Source: Micromonospora citrea
GTDB lineage: Bacteria; Actinomycetota; Actinomycetes; Mycobacteriales; Micromonosporaceae
Direction: 5' to 3'
NCBI RefSeq assembly: GCF_900090315.1
Contig: NZ_FMHZ01000002.1
Span: forward strand, 3,078,501 to 3,142,500
DNA: 64,000 nt
Of the stretch, positions 25,202-35,798 are shown in pieces. The first letter of the stretch is position 1; each line of letters starts with the position of its first letter. The notes beneath the pieces were generated by a model, which worked only from the letters and a program-made list of their open reading frames with translations, ran no database searches and was not told where the DNA came from. The translations under genes were made by a program, and so were the position numbers.

Positions 25202-26733
25202 TTTGCCGCCTCCTGGACGGTGCCGCCCGAGGTCGGGGCGGGGTCGGTCCGGCCGACGTCCTGCATGGTCGCCTGCACGGCCGGGTTGATCACGTCGGTG
25301 ACCGGCTTCGGATAGAAGCCGAGCAGCACGATCAGCGCGATCAGCGGGGCGACCACGACCTTCTCGCGCAGGTTGAGGTCGCGCTTCATGCCGTCGATCT
25401 GGGTCAGCGCCGGGTTGAGCGTGCCCTGCGTGGTGCGCTGCACCATCCACAGCACGTACGCGGCGGCCAGGATGATGCCCAGCGTCGCGATCACCGCGAC
25501 CGGCTTGTTCACCGTGAACGTGCCGATCAGCACCAGGAACTCGGAGACGAACGGCGCGGTGCCGGGCAGCGCGAGCGAGGCCAGACCGGCGAAGAAGAGC
25601 ACACCCGCCAGCAGGGGCACCAGCTTGCCGGCGCCGCCGAAGTCGCTGATCAGCGCCGAGCCGCGCCGGGCGATGAGCATGCCCACCACCAGGAAGAGCA
25701 GGCCAGTGGCGAGGCCGTGGTTGACCATGTAGAGCACCGCGCCGGTGCCGGCCTGGGTGGTGAAGGCGAAGATGCCGACACCGATGAAGCCGAAGTGCGC
25801 GATCGACGTGTAGGAGACCAGCCGCTTGAGGTCGTTCTGGCCGACGGCCAGCAGCGCGGCGTAGATGATGCCGATCAGGCCCAGCGCCAGCGCCCACGGG
25901 GCGAACCACTTGGCGGCGTCCGGGAACAGCGGCAGGCAGTAGCGCAGGATGCCGAACGTGCCGACCTTGTCGAGCACGCCGACGAGCAGCGCCGCCGCGC
26001 CGGCCGGGGCCGCGCCACCGGCGTCCGGCAGCCAGGTGTGGAACGGGAAGAACGGCGCCTTGATCGCGAACGCGAGGAAGAAGCCGAGGAACAGCCAGCG
26101 CTCCGTGCCCGTGGAGATGTCCACCTGGGACAGCGCCTGCCAGTCGAAGGTCTTCCCGCCGACCACCCAGAGGCCGATCACCGCGGCGAGCATGAACAGG
26201 CCGCCGACCAGCGAGTAGAGGAAGAACTTCACGGCCGCGTACTGCCGCTGGTGGCCGCCGTAGCTGCCGATGATGAAGTACATCGGCACCAGCATGACCT
26301 CGAAGAACACGTAGAACAGGAAGACGTCGGCGGCGGCGAAGACGCCGATCATCGTGCACTCGAGGACGAGCAGCAGCGCGAAGTAGACCGGCACCGACCG
26401 CTTCGACGACTCGGCGTCGTGCCACGACGCCAGGATCACCAGCGGCACCAGCACCGCGATCAGCATCAGCATGACCAGCGCGATGCCGTCGGCGGCGAAG
26501 GTGAAGTTGACGCCCCAGTTCGGGATCCACGCGTACGACTCGCGGAACTGGAAGCGGTCACCGCCGACCTTGAAGGCCACCCACATGACCACCGACAGCG
26601 CCAGCACCAGCAGCGACCAGCCGAGCGCCACCTGCTTGGCCAGCTCCGGCCGGCTGCGCGGCAGGCAGGCCACCACCAGGGCGCCGACCAGCGGTGCCAC
26701 GGTGAGCACCGAGAGGAACGGGAAGTCGGACAT
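25198..26733 (-). CDS. nuoM: NADH-quinone oxidoreductase subunit M
   Basis: A 511-residue antiporter-like membrane subunit with about 14 helices. The key helix FLAFAIKAPFFPFHTWLPDA and the LKRLVSYTSIAHFGFIGVG segment match NuoM. It translocates protons as part of complex I. GGAGGTAAGG precedes the ATG. Its stop codon TGA lies inside GTGAGCGCGAGG, the first bases of the junction element leading to nuoN. Confidence 0.97.
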   Translation of the reverse strand: MSDFPFLSVLTVAPLVGALVVACLPRSRPELAKQVALGWSLLVLALSVVMWVAFKVGGDRFQFRESYAWIPNWGVNFTFAADGIALVMLMLIAVLVPLVILASWHDAESSKRSVPVYFALLLVLECTMIGVFAAADVFLFYVFFEVMLVPMYFIIGSYGGHQRQYAAVKFFLYSLVGGLFMLAAVIGLWVVGGKTFDWQALSQVDISTGTERWLFLGFFLAFAIKAPFFPFHTWLPDAGGAAPAGAAALLVGVLDKVGTFGILRYCLPLFPDAAKWFAPWALALGLIGIIYAALLAVGQNDLKRLVSYTSIAHFGFIGVGIFAFTTQAGTGAVLYMVNHGLATGLLFLVVGMLIARRGSALISDFGGAGKLVPLLAGVLFFAGLASLALPGTAPFVSEFLVLIGTFTVNKPVAVIATLGIILAAAYVLWMVQRTTQGTLNPALTQIDGMKRDLNLREKVVVAPLIALIVLLGFYPKPVTDVINPAVQATMQDVGRTDPAPTSGGTVQEAAK

Positions 26734-26797
26734 TATGCGGCCTTACCTCCGTCGTCACTGCGCGGTCCGCCGTAGACGGCCGCCTGGAAGAGGTCGA

Positions 26798-28756
26798 TCA
26801 CGCCAGCCACCCCGCCTCGACGGCCAGGAAGGCCGCCACCACCAGCAGCGCGCCGGTCAGGATCGAGGTGGCGTACGACCGGACGAAGCCGGTCTGCAGC
26901 CGCCGGAGCCGGCCCGAGCCGCCGCCGACCGCAGCCGCGAGGCCGTTCACCAGCCCGTCCACGCCCCGGTTGTCGAGGTAGACCAGCGCCCGGGTGAGGA
27001 AGATGCCCGGCTTCTCGAAGACCGCCTCGTTGAACGCGTCCGTGTAGAGGTTGCGTCGGGCGGCGGTGACCAGCACCCCGGCCGGCTGCGGCTCGGTGGC
27101 CGTGCCGCCCCGGAACAGGAACCAGGCCAGGCCCGCGCCGACGACGGTGACCAGCAGCGAGAGCACGGTGATCACGGTGTGCGAGAGCACCGCGTGGTGC
27201 CCCTCCTCCTGACCGCCGAGCCCGGCGGTGGCCTCCAGCCAGTCCGGCACGGAGGTGGCGAGCAGGAAGCCCGCCCCGACCGAGCCCGCGGCCAGCAGGA
27301 CGAGCGGGATCGTCATCAGCTTCGGTGACTCGTGCGGGTGCTCGATGTCCTCCGTCCAGCGCTTCGGCCCGTGGAAGGTGAGCACGAAGAGCCGGGTCAT
27401 GTAGAACGCGGTGAGCCCGGCGCCGAGCAGCGCGGCCATGCCGAAGAGCCACGCCGTCCAGTCGTCCCGCTCGAACGCGGCCACGATGATCGGCTCCTTG
27501 GAGAAGAAGCCGGAGAACGGGAACATGCCGATGATGGCCAGCCAGCCCATCATGAACGTGATCCAGGTGACCTTCATGTACTTCGAGAGCCCGCCGAAGC
27601 GGCGGATGTCGACCTGGTCGTTCATGCCGTGCATGACCGAGCCGGCGCCGAGGAACATGTTGGCCTTGAAGAAGCCGTGCGCCAGCAGGTGCACGATCGC
27701 CAGCGCGTACGCGGCGCCGCCCAGGCCCACGCCGAGGAACATGTAGCCGATCTGGCTCACCGTCGACCAGGCCAGCACCCGCTTGATGTCGTCCTTGGCC
27801 GCGCCGATGACGCAGCCGATCAGCAGGGTCAGCGCGCCGACGCTCACCACCACGAGCTGGAGGGTGGAGTTGGCCGAGAAGATCGGGTTCGACCGGGCGA
27901 TCAGGTAGACGCCCGCCGTGACCATGGTGGCGGCGTGGATGAGCGCCGACACCGGGGTCGGGCCCTCCATCGCGTCCGGCAGCCACGCCTGGAGCGGGAA
28001 CTGGCCGGACTTGCCGGTCGCGCCGAGCAGCAGCAGCAGGCCGAGCACCAGGACCGTGGTCGCGGTCAGCGAGCCGACGCCGTTGAACACCTCGTCGTAC
28101 TGGGTGGTGCCGAGGGTGGCGAACATGATGAAGATGCCGATCGCCAGGCCGGCGTCGCCGACCCGGTTCATCAGGAACGCCTTCTTGCCGGCGGTGGCGG
28201 CGCTGGGCCGCTCGTACCAGAAGGAGATCAGCAGGTACGACGCCAGACCGACGCCCTCCCAGCCGAAGTAGAGCATCACGTAGTTGTTGCCGAGCACCAG
28301 CAGCAGCATGGCGGCGACGAACAGGTTGAAGTACCCGAAGAACCGCCGGCGCCCCGCGTCGTGCGCCATGTACTCGACCGCGTAGAGGTGGATCAGGAAG
28401 CCCACCCCGGTGATCAGCAGCACGAAGACGGCGGCCAGCGGGTCGAAGAGCAGACCGAAGTCCACCCGCAGGTCGCCGACCGTGATGAAGTCCCAGAGGC
28501 TCAGCTCGACCGACTTGTTCTCCAGGCCGCGCAGCTGGAAGAAGTAGGTCAGGCCCAGCACGAACGCGGCGCCGATGGCGGCCACCCCGAGCCAGTGCCC
28601 CCAGCGGTCCGCCCGCCGGCCGAGCAGCAGCAGGATCGCCGCGCTGACCAGCGGAATCGCCACCAGCAGCCAGACGCTGCCCAGCAGCCCGTCCGCCGTC
28701 GCGTAGGCGACGGTGCCCGCGGGCTCAGCCGGGGCGTTCGTCAGAATCGTTCCCAC
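26798..28756 (-). CDS. nuoL: NADH-quinone oxidoreductase subunit L
   Basis: A 652-residue distal antiporter-like subunit. Diagnostic segments are LYAVEYMAHDAGRRRFFGYFN, GWEGVGLASYLLISFWY, GKSGQFPLQAWLPDAMEGPTPVSALIHAATMV (central part) and LAWSTVSQIGYMFLGVG. The C-terminal lateral-helix region follows. The N-terminus has an extra 25-30 residues before the first membrane helix. The GTG start lies 11 bp downstream of the nuoK stop. There is a 64-bp gap to nuoM. Confidence 0.97.
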   Translation of the reverse strand: MGTILTNAPAEPAGTVAYATADGLLGSVWLLVAIPLVSAAILLLLGRRADRWGHWLGVAAIGAAFVLGLTYFFQLRGLENKSVELSLWDFITVGDLRVDFGLLFDPLAAVFVLLITGVGFLIHLYAVEYMAHDAGRRRFFGYFNLFVAAMLLLVLGNNYVMLYFGWEGVGLASYLLISFWYERPSAATAGKKAFLMNRVGDAGLAIGIFIMFATLGTTQYDEVFNGVGSLTATTVLVLGLLLLLGATGKSGQFPLQAWLPDAMEGPTPVSALIHAATMVTAGVYLIARSNPIFSANSTLQLVVVSVGALTLLIGCVIGAAKDDIKRVLAWSTVSQIGYMFLGVGLGGAAYALAIVHLLAHGFFKANMFLGAGSVMHGMNDQVDIRRFGGLSKYMKVTWITFMMGWLAIIGMFPFSGFFSKEPIIVAAFERDDWTAWLFGMAALLGAGLTAFYMTRLFVLTFHGPKRWTEDIEHPHESPKLMTIPLVLLAAGSVGAGFLLATSVPDWLEATAGLGGQEEGHHAVLSHTVITVLSLLVTVVGAGLAWFLFRGGTATEPQPAGVLVTAARRNLYTDAFNEAVFEKPGIFLTRALVYLDNRGVDGLVNGLAAAVGGGSGRLRRLQTGFVRSYATSILTGALLVVAAFLAVEAGWLA

Positions 28757-28767
28757 CGCAGGACCCC

Positions 28768-29067
28768 TCAGTACTTCAGCAGGTTGGCGTCGTCGACGCT
28801 CGCGGAGCGCCGGGTCCGGAAGATCGCCATGATGATGGCGAGCCCGACCACGACCTCGGCCGCCGCCACCACCATCACGAAGAACGCCATGATCTGGCCG
28901 TTGAGGTCACCGTTGATCCGGCTGAAGGTGACCAGCGTCAGGTTGGCCGCGTTGAGCATCAGCTCGACGCACATGAACAGCACGAGCGCGTTGCGCCGGA
29001 CGAGCACGCCGACCGCGCCGATGGTGAACAGCACCGCGGCCAGCACCAGGTAGTAGTCGGGTGTCAT
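28768..29067 (-). CDS. nuoK: NADH-quinone oxidoreductase subunit K
   Basis: A 99-residue, three-helix membrane subunit. The glutamates in [17 protein letters not shown] and [14 protein letters not shown] are those of the NuoK proton path. Its ATG overlaps the TGA of the upstream triple-repeat mini-ORF (ATGA at 29064-29067), so its translation should depend on ribosomes arriving through that repeat. Confidence 0.97.
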   Translation of the reverse strand: MTPDYYLVLAAVLFTIGAVGVLVRRNALVLFMCVELMLNAANLTLVTFSRINGDLNGQIMAFFVMVVAAAEVVVGLAIIMAIFRTRRSASVDDANLLKY

Positions 29068-29240
29068 CGCTGCGCCAACCTTTCGTTCGCGACTGCGGGG
29101 CTCGCAAGCTCACTCCTCGCGCTCACCGGTGCCAGCCTTTCGTTCGCGACTGCGGGGCTCGCAAGCTCACTCCTCGCGCTCACCGGTGCCAGCCTTTCGT
29201 TCGCGACTGCGGGGCTCGCAAGCTCACTCCTCGCGCTCAC
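29064..29240 (-). CDS. Junction mini-ORF made of three in-frame tandem repeats, between nuoJ and nuoK
   Basis: A 58-residue frame built from three copies of [17 protein letters not shown]. It begins with a GTG that overlaps the nuoJ TGA (GTGA) and ends with a TGA that overlaps the nuoK ATG (ATGA). The DNA unit is 57 bp, 19 codons exactly, so copy number changes keep the frame open. Each unit ends in GCGAACGAAAGG followed by a GTG (or the nuoK ATG), so every copy carries its own Shine-Dalgarno-like sequence. Whether a stable peptide is made is unknown. Confidence 0.45.
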   Translation of the reverse strand: MSARSELASPAVANERLAPVSARSELASPAVANERLAPVSARSELASPAVANERLAQR

Positions 29241-29244
29241 CGGT
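29081..29244. repeat. 57-bp perfect tandem repeat, 2.9 copies, at the nuoJ/nuoK junction
   Basis: Copies run 29081-29137, 29138-29194 and 29195-29244 (the last lacks 7 bp). No mismatch is seen between copies, indicating recent expansion. Related single copies lie at 25142-25201 and 36952-37065. Confidence 0.97.
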
Positions 29245-30007
29245 CCGTCCCCTTCAGGGTGGTCTCCCGGTCGGTGAGCTCGCGCACCGGCAGGATGCCC
29301 GAGGTGCTCCCCTCGGTCAGCCGGCCGTCGGGCAGGCGGGCCGGGGTGGCCACCGAGGAGGAGGTCGCGTAGACACCCGGGCCGGGCTTCGGGCCCGGGT
29401 AGTTGCCCGGGGCGAAGCGGGCCCGCATCGTCGCCGGCTGGTCCATCCGGTCCTGCTTGCGCCGCTCGATGTGCGCCAGCACCATCGCCCCGATCGCGGC
29501 GGTGATGAGCAGCGCCGAGGTGAGCTCGAAGGCGAAGACGTACTTGGTGAACAGCAGCCGGGCGATGCCCTGCACGTTGCCCTCGGCGTTGGCCTGCTCC
29601 AGGCCGACCGCCGTGGTGCCGTTCAGCGCACGCCAGAGCCCGCCGCCGACGAGGCCGGCGAAGCCGAGCCCGAGCACCACCGCGGCGACCCGCTGGCCGC
29701 GGAGCGTCTCGATCAACGAGTCGGACGCGTCGCGCCCGACCAGCATCAGCACGAACAGGAACAGCATCATGATCGCGCCGGTGTAGACGATGATCTGCGC
29801 CATGCCGATGAACGGCCCCGCCTGGAGCACGTAGAACACGCCCAGGCAGAGCATGGTCAGCACCAGCCAGAGCGCCGAGTGCACGGCGTTGCGCGCCGCG
29901 ACCATCCCGATCGCCCCGATCAGCGCCAGCGGGGCCAGGATCCAGAAGGTGACCTGCTCCCCACCGGAGACCCCGCCCGCCGCGGCGAGCACCGTCTGCG
30001 TGGTCAT
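29237..30007 (-). CDS. nuoJ: NADH-quinone oxidoreductase subunit J
   Basis: A 256-residue subunit with five membrane helices; [19 protein letters not shown] is the NuoJ hallmark (pi-bulge helix TM3). A hydrophilic Pro/Thr-rich C-terminal extension of about 70 residues (from HIERRKQDR on) is longer than in E. coli. The ATG overlaps the nuoI stop (ATGA). The stop codon lies within the third copy of the 57-bp junction repeat. Confidence 0.96.
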   Translation of the reverse strand: MTTQTVLAAAGGVSGGEQVTFWILAPLALIGAIGMVAARNAVHSALWLVLTMLCLGVFYVLQAGPFIGMAQIIVYTGAIMMLFLFVLMLVGRDASDSLIETLRGQRVAAVVLGLGFAGLVGGGLWRALNGTTAVGLEQANAEGNVQGIARLLFTKYVFAFELTSALLITAAIGAMVLAHIERRKQDRMDQPATMRARFAPGNYPGPKPGPGVYATSSSVATPARLPDGRLTEGSTSGILPVRELTDRETTLKGTDR

Positions 30008-30645
30008 GCTCCGTCCCCCTTGCCGGCCGCGGCCCGCTGGGCGTGCTGCTCGGCCCCGGGGAAGGTCACGCCGGGGTGCTCCTCCACCTGGTACCGGCCC
30101 GGGTTGTTGGCCGAGTGCTCGGCGCCGGCCGAGGTGCCCGGGTTGGTCAGCGCGCCGACGTAGTAGTCCTTCTCGCTGTCGCCCAGCCGCATCGGGTGCG
30201 GCGGCTGCTCCATGCCCGGCAGCAGCGGCGCGAGCAGCTGCTCCTTCGTGAAGATCAGGTCCTGCCGGCTGTCCCGGGCCAGCTCGTACTCGTTGCTCAT
30301 GGTCAGCGAACGGGTCGGGCAGGCCTCGATGCAGAGCCCGCAGAAGATGCACCGGGCGTAGTTGATCTGGTAGATGCTGGCGTACCGCTCACCCGGCGAG
30401 AAGCGCTGCTCGTCGGTGTTGTCGCCACCCTCGACGTAGATCGCGTCCGCCGGGCAGGCCCAGGCGCACAGCTCGCACCCGATGCACTTCTCCAGCCCGT
30501 CCGGGTGCCGGTTCAGGATGTGCCGCCCGTGGTAGCGCGGCGCCGAGACCGGCGGCTTGAACGGGTAGTCGGTGGTGACGACCTTCCTGAACATGTGCGA
30601 GAAGGTGACACCGAAGCCCTTGAACGTTCCGGTGATCGCGCCCAC
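30004..30645 (-). CDS. nuoI: NADH-quinone oxidoreductase subunit I
   Basis: A 213-residue peripheral iron-sulfur subunit with two [4Fe-4S] motifs, [12 protein letters not shown] and [12 protein letters not shown] (clusters N6a and N6b), that pass electrons toward NuoB. A C-terminal tail of about 70 residues is Pro/Glu-rich. The GTG is preceded by GGGAGG and sits just after the nuoH stop. Confidence 0.97.
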   Translation of the reverse strand: MGAITGTFKGFGVTFSHMFRKVVTTDYPFKPPVSAPRYHGRHILNRHPDGLEKCIGCELCAWACPADAIYVEGGDNTDEQRFSPGERYASIYQINYARCIFCGLCIEACPTRSLTMSNEYELARDSRQDLIFTKEQLLAPLLPGMEQPPHPMRLGDSEKDYYVGALTNPGTSAGAEHSANNPGRYQVEEHPGVTFPGAEQHAQRAAAGKGDGA

Positions 30646-30646
30646 G

Positions 30647-32002
30647 TCACACCTCCCTGGAGTCCGAGCCGGCGGCGACGTTGGCCGGCTCCCGCTCGGC
30701 GACCACGCGCCTGGTGCGCGGGCTCGGTGGTACCTGCAGGTCCATCGGGGGCAGCGGGAAGCTGCCGTGCGGCCGGTCGTTGACCTGCTCCTGGACCGTC
30801 GACTTCGGCTGCGGCTTGCGGCTCGGCCACAGCAGCGTGGCCAGCAGCAGGATGCCGGCCGGGATGCCGACCGCGATCAGCTTGCTGCGCGAGTCCCAGT
30901 CCTCGATCGAGCGCAGGCCGGCGAGGACCAGGATCCAGACCAGGTTGATCGGGAGCAGCACCTTCCAGCCGAAGCGCATGAACTGGTCGTAGCGCAGCCG
31001 GGGCAGCGTGCCCCGCAGCCAGACGAAGACGAAGACCAGCATGACGACCTTGGCGAAGAACCAGAGCATCGGCCACCAGCCGGAGTTGGCGCCGGCCCAG
31101 AAGGTGGTGATCGGCGCCGGGGCCCGCCAGCCGCCCAGGAAGAGCGTCGTCGTGACGGCGGACATGGTGACCATCGCGACGTACTCGCTGAGCATGTAGA
31201 GCGCGAACTTCAGCGAGCTGTACTCCGTCATGTAGCCCGCGACCAGTTCGGACTCCGCCTCGGGCAGGTCGAACGGCGCGCGGTTGGTCTCGCCGACGGT
31301 GGCGATGAAGAAGATGATGAAGCTCGGCAGCAGCAGGATCGCGTACCAGCCGGGGGCCGGGACGTCGAGGCCCGCGATGCTGAGCCGGGTGCCGTCCCCC
31401 TGGGCGGCGACGATTCCGCTGGTCGACATCGTGCCGGCGGTCATGAAGACCGCCACGACGCTCAGGCCCATGGCGACCTCGTACGAGATCATCTGGGCGC
31501 TGGAGCGCAGGCCGCCGAGGAGCGGGTAGGTCGAGCCGGAGGCCCAGCCGCCGAGCACGATGCCGTAGATGCCCATCGAGGAGCAGGCCAGCAGGACCAG
31601 CACCGCCACCGGCACGTCGGTGACCTGCAGCGGCGTCCAGTGGCCGAAGATGCTCACCATCGGGCCGAACGGCACCACCGCCAGCGAGGTGACCGCGCAG
31701 ATCACCGAGATGGTCGGCGCGAAGAAGAAGACGACCTTGTCGGCCGCCTTCGGCAGGATGTCCTCCTTGAAGGCCATCTTCAGGCCGTCGGCGAGGGTCT
31801 GCAGCAGGCCGAACGGGCCGGCCTGGTTGGGGCCGGGCCGCACCGCCATGCGGCCCACGACCCGACGCTCGAACCAGACGCCGAGCAGCGTGGCGACCAG
31901 GCCGAAGGCGAAGGCGAAGACGATCTTGATGAGGACCAGCCACCACGGGTCCCGGCCGAAGTCGGCCAGCGTCGGGTCCTGGGCCAGGTAGACCGCGTTC
32001 AC
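30647..32002 (-). CDS. nuoH: NADH-quinone oxidoreductase subunit H
   Basis: A 451-residue membrane subunit with eight or nine helices that forms the quinone site entrance. Signature segments are [42 protein letters not shown] and [11 protein letters not shown]. The C-terminal hydrophilic extension (about 60 residues, [13 protein letters not shown]...) is typical of actinobacterial forms. GTG start overlaps the nuoG stop by GTGA at 31999-32002. Confidence 0.97.
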   Translation of the reverse strand: MNAVYLAQDPTLADFGRDPWWLVLIKIVFAFAFGLVATLLGVWFERRVVGRMAVRPGPNQAGPFGLLQTLADGLKMAFKEDILPKAADKVVFFFAPTISVICAVTSLAVVPFGPMVSIFGHWTPLQVTDVPVAVLVLLACSSMGIYGIVLGGWASGSTYPLLGGLRSSAQMISYEVAMGLSVVAVFMTAGTMSTSGIVAAQGDGTRLSIAGLDVPAPGWYAILLLPSFIIFFIATVGETNRAPFDLPEAESELVAGYMTEYSSLKFALYMLSEYVAMVTMSAVTTTLFLGGWRAPAPITTFWAGANSGWWPMLWFFAKVVMLVFVFVWLRGTLPRLRYDQFMRFGWKVLLPINLVWILVLAGLRSIEDWDSRSKLIAVGIPAGILLLATLLWPSRKPQPKSTVQEQVNDRPHGSFPLPPMDLQVPPSPRTRRVVAEREPANVAAGSDSREV

Positions 32003-34482
32003 TGGTGTACACCCCCTGCGTTGAGGAGCGGGCCCGGGCGGTCGGCCGAGTCGGCGGCCACCGCGGCGGCGGAGATCCGCACGATCGCTCCGGACGTCGC
32101 GCCGAGGCTGCGCCGCACGGTCGAGCCGGGCGAGTTGGTCGGCAGCCAGACGACGCCGTCCGGCATCTCGGTGATCGCCGCCGGCAGGGTCAGCGCCCCC
32201 CGGTCGGTGCCCACCGTCACCGCGTCGCCGTCGGCGACGCCGAGCGCCTCGGCGGTGCCCTTGCCCAGCCGGACCACGGGCGGGCGGGCGGTGCCCGCGA
32301 GGTGCTCGTCGCCGTCGGTCAGGCTGCCCAGGTCGATCAGCTGGTGCCAGGTGGCGAGGACCGCCTCGCCGGCGCGCGGCTGCGGCACCGTGGCCGGCTC
32401 CACCGCCGGGGCGGCCGGCCGGTCGGTGCGGGTGCGCGGCAGCGCGCCCAGCTCGCGGCGGACGCTGAGCACGTCGCCGGTGCCGAGCGGCACGTCGAGC
32501 TGCGCGGCGAGCGCGTCCAGCACCCGGCCGTCCGTCATCGCGGCGGTGTTCAGCACCGCCTCGAAGGTGCGCAGGCGGCCCTCCCAGTCGAGGAAGCTGC
32601 CGGCCTTCTCGGCCACCGGGGCGACCGGGAAGACCACGTCGGCCCGGCGGGCCACCGCGCTCATCCGCTGCTCCAGGCTGACCAGGAACGGCACCGCGTC
32701 CAGCGCCGACTCGGCCAGCCGGGGGTCGGCCAGGTCGGCCGGGTCGACCCCGGCCACCACCAGCGCGCCGAGCTGGCCGCCGGCGGCGGCGGCGAGGATG
32801 CCGTCGGTGTCCCGGCCGGCCTGGCTCGGGATGACCCCGGCCGCGACGTCCCACGCCTCGCCGAGCTCGGCGCGGGCGGCGGGCTCGGTGACCAGGCGGC
32901 CGCCGGGCAGCAGGTTGGGCAGGCAGCCCGCGTCGACCGCGCCGCGGTCACCCGCGCGCCGCGGCACCCAGGCCAGCTTCGCGCCGGTACGCCGGGCGAC
33001 GTCCGCGGCGGCGGAGAGGCCGCCCGGCACGCTCGCCAGCCGCTCGCCGACGAACAGGATCGCGCCCTCGGCGCTGAGCGCGTCGGCGACCGTGGCGTGC
33101 TCGGCGAGCACCGTCGCCTCCTCGCCCGGCACCACCCGGGCCAGCTTGGCGCCGAGCTTCTCCAGGCCGCGGGTGGCGAACGGCGCGATGGCGTACACCG
33201 TCAGCTTCTTCTTCAGGTACGCCTTGCGCAGCCGCAGGAAGAGGATCGGGCACTCCTCCTCCGGCTCCAGCCCGACCAGCACCACGGCCGGGGCCTTCTC
33301 GACGTCGGCGTACGTGACGTCGGTGACCCCGGCGACGGAACTGGCCAGGAAGTCGGCCTCCTCGCGGGAGACCGGCCGGGCCCGGAAGTCGATGTCGTTG
33401 GTGTTCAGCGCGACCCGGGCGAACTTCGCGTACGCGTAGGCGTCCTCGACGGTCAGCCGGCCGCCGGTCAGCACCGCCGTGCCCCGCCCGCCGTCACGCG
33501 CCGCGCGCAGCCCCTCGGCCGCCACGGTCAGCGCCTCGCTCCACGACGCCTCGCGCAGCTCGCCGGTGCGCTCGTCGCGGACCAGCGGGGTGGTGAGCCG
33601 GTCGAAGGCGCGGGTGTACTGGAAGCCCCACCGCCCCTTGTCGCAGTTCCACTCCTCGTTCACCGCCGGGTCGTCGCCGGCCAGCCGCCGCAGCACCTTG
33701 CCCCGCCGCCAGTCCGTGCGCTGGGCGCACCCGGCGGAGCAGTGCTCGCACACGCTCGGGGTGGAGACCAGGTCGAACGGGCGGGCGCGGAAGCGGTACT
33801 GGGTGCCGGTCAGCGCGCCGACCGGGCAGATCTGCACCGTGTTGCCGGAGAAGTACGAGTTGAACGGGACGTCGCCCGCGTCGCCCTCCTCGCCGTACGC
33901 GTCGTCCCGGTAGATGTTGATCTCCTCGGCGGACGACCGGTTCATCAGGTCGATGAACTTGTCGCCGGCGATCTCCTCGGAGAACCGGGTGCAGCGCTGG
34001 CAGAGCACGCACCGCTCGCGGTCGAGCAGCACCTGGGTGCTGATCGGCAGCGGCTTCGGGTACTCCCGCTTGTGCTCGTGGAACCGCGAGTCGGCGCGGC
34101 CGGTGGACATCGCCTGGTTCTGCAGCGGGCACTCGCCGCCCTTGTCGCACATCGGGCAGTCGAGCGGGTGGTTGAGCAGCAGCAGCTCCATGACCCCCTC
34201 CTGCGCCTTCTTGGCGACCGGAGAGGTGAGCTGGGTGCGCACCACCATGCCGTCGGCGACGGTCTGGGTGCAGGAGGCGACGGGCTTGCGCTGCCCCTCC
34301 ACCTCGACCAGGCACTGCCGGCACGCGCCGGCCGGGGCCAGCAGCGGGTGGTCGCAGAACCGGGGGATCTCGGTGCCCATCTGCTCGGCGACCCGGATCA
34401 GCAGCGCCCCCTTCGGGGCGGTGACCTCGACGCCGTCGATGGTGAGCGTGACGGTCTCGGTCTGCTTCGCTACGTCGGTCAT
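31999..34482 (-). CDS. nuoG: NADH-quinone oxidoreductase subunit G
   Basis: An 827-residue subunit of the electron-input arm. N-terminal [2Fe-2S] ferredoxin domain ([15 protein letters not shown]), His-Cys3 segment ([17 protein letters not shown]), 4Fe-4S pair (CVLCQRC), then a molybdopterin-oxidoreductase-like region starting with the extra N7 cluster CEHCSAGC ... [10 protein letters not shown] molydopterin-dinucleotide-binding-like C-terminal domain closes it. ATG overlaps the nuoF TGA by one base (TGATG). Confidence 0.97.
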   Translation of the reverse strand: MTDVAKQTETVTLTIDGVEVTAPKGALLIRVAEQMGTEIPRFCDHPLLAPAGACRQCLVEVEGQRKPVASCTQTVADGMVVRTQLTSPVAKKAQEGVMELLLLNHPLDCPMCDKGGECPLQNQAMSTGRADSRFHEHKREYPKPLPISTQVLLDRERCVLCQRCTRFSEEIAGDKFIDLMNRSSAEEINIYRDDAYGEEGDAGDVPFNSYFSGNTVQICPVGALTGTQYRFRARPFDLVSTPSVCEHCSAGCAQRTDWRRGKVLRRLAGDDPAVNEEWNCDKGRWGFQYTRAFDRLTTPLVRDERTGELREASWSEALTVAAEGLRAARDGGRGTAVLTGGRLTVEDAYAYAKFARVALNTNDIDFRARPVSREEADFLASSVAGVTDVTYADVEKAPAVVLVGLEPEEECPILFLRLRKAYLKKKLTVYAIAPFATRGLEKLGAKLARVVPGEEATVLAEHATVADALSAEGAILFVGERLASVPGGLSAAADVARRTGAKLAWVPRRAGDRGAVDAGCLPNLLPGGRLVTEPAARAELGEAWDVAAGVIPSQAGRDTDGILAAAAGGQLGALVVAGVDPADLADPRLAESALDAVPFLVSLEQRMSAVARRADVVFPVAPVAEKAGSFLDWEGRLRTFEAVLNTAAMTDGRVLDALAAQLDVPLGTGDVLSVRRELGALPRTRTDRPAAPAVEPATVPQPRAGEAVLATWHQLIDLGSLTDGDEHLAGTARPPVVRLGKGTAEALGVADGDAVTVGTDRGALTLPAAITEMPDGVVWLPTNSPGSTVRRSLGATSGAIVRISAAAVAADSADRPGPLLNAGGVHQ

Positions 34483-35798
34483 CAGTGCGCCCCTACCAGG
34501 GTCTTCTCCGACAGCTTCGGAGCGGTACGTCCCTCGATGTAGTCGAGGTAGTCCTGCTTGAAGTACTTCAGCGACGAGGTCACCGAGCTGGTCGCGCCGT
34601 CGCCCAGACCGCAGAACGAGCGGCCGAGGATGTTGTCGCAGGTGTCGAGCAGGGTGTCCAGGTCCTCGTGGGTGCCCTGGCCGGCGAGGATCCGCCGGTA
34701 CACCCGGACCATCCAGTAGTTGCCCTCGCGGCACGGGGTGCACTTGCCGCACGACTCGTGGTGGTAGAACTCCAGCCACCGGTAGGTCGCGTAGACCGGG
34801 CAGTCCTGGTCGGAGAAGATCTGGGTGGCCGTGGTGCCGAGGATCGAGCCGGCCGCCGCCACCCCCTCGAAGTCCAGCGGCACGTCCAGGTGCTCGGCGG
34901 TGAGCAGCGGCGTCGACGAGCCGCCCGGCGTCCAGAACCTGAGGTTGTGGCCGGGCTGCATGCCGCCCGCCAGCTCGATCAGCTCCCGCAGGGTGATGCC
35001 CATGGAGCACTCGTACTGGCCGGGGTTGGCGATCCGGCCGGAGAGCGAGTAGATCATCGGGCCGGAGGACTTCTCCGTGCCCATCGTCTTCCACCAGTCC
35101 GCGCCGCCCAGCACGATGTACGGCACGCTGGCGATGGTGCCGACGTTGTTGACGACGGTCGGGCTCGCGTACAGGCCGTGGGTCGCCGGGAACGGCGGGC
35201 GCAGCCGGGGCTGGCCCCGGAAGCCCTCCAGCGAGTCCAGCAGCGCCGTCTCCTCGCCGCAGATGTACGCCCCGGCGCCCGAGTGCACCACCAGGTCCAG
35301 GTCGAACCCGCTGCCCTGGATGTTGCGGCCGAGGTAGCCGCGGGCGTACGCCTCCTGCACGGCGTTGCGCAGCCGGCGGGCGGCGTGCACCGCCTCGCCC
35401 CGGATGTAGATGTAGGCGCGGCTGGCCCGGATCGCGTACGACGCGATGATCACCCCCTCGACGAGCGAGTGCGGGTCGTGCGTCATCAGCGGGAGGTCCT
35501 TGCAGGTGCCCGGCTCGCCCTCGTCGGCGTTGACCACGAGGTAGTGCGGCTTGCCGTCGCCCTGCGGGATGAACCCCCACTTGAGACCGGTCGGGAAGCC
35601 GGCGCCGCCGCGACCGCGCAGCCCGGAGTCCTTGATCAGCTGGATCAGGTCGTCCGGGTGGGCCTTGAGCGCCTTGCGCAGGGCCGCGTAGCCGTCGAGC
35701 TTCTCGTAGGTGCCGATCCGCCAGGCGTCCGGCGACAGCCAGCGCTTGGTGAGTACCGGCGTCAGCTTGGCCAGGGTCTCCGGCCGGGGAGTGGTCAC
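34482..35798 (-). CDS. nuoF: NADH-quinone oxidoreductase subunit F (NADH and FMN binding)
   Basis: A 438-residue flavoprotein. The NADH/FMN loop [27 protein letters not shown] and [20 protein letters not shown] are present. The [4Fe-4S] cluster N3 ligands are [11 protein letters not shown] plus a downstream Cys ([10 protein letters not shown]). It oxidises NADH and passes electrons to NuoE/NuoG clusters. The GTG overlaps the nuoE TGA (GTGA at 35795-35798). Confidence 0.98.
   Translation of the reverse strand: MTTPRPETLAKLTPVLTKRWLSPDAWRIGTYEKLDGYAALRKALKAHPDDLIQLIKDSGLRGRGGAGFPTGLKWGFIPQGDGKPHYLVVNADEGEPGTCKDLPLMTHDPHSLVEGVIIASYAIRASRAYIYIRGEAVHAARRLRNAVQEAYARGYLGRNIQGSGFDLDLVVHSGAGAYICGEETALLDSLEGFRGQPRLRPPFPATHGLYASPTVVNNVGTIASVPYIVLGGADWWKTMGTEKSSGPMIYSLSGRIANPGQYECSMGITLRELIELAGGMQPGHNLRFWTPGGSSTPLLTAEHLDVPLDFEGVAAAGSILGTTATQIFSDQDCPVYATYRWLEFYHHESCGKCTPCREGNYWMVRVYRRILAGQGTHEDLDTLLDTCDNILGRSFCGLGDGATSSVTSSLKYFKQDYLDYIEGRTAPKLSEKTLVGAH

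Noticed and set aside
29081..29244. The 57-bp repeat as a small CRISPR array
   Set aside because: The copies are directly adjacent with no unique spacers, and no cas genes are present.
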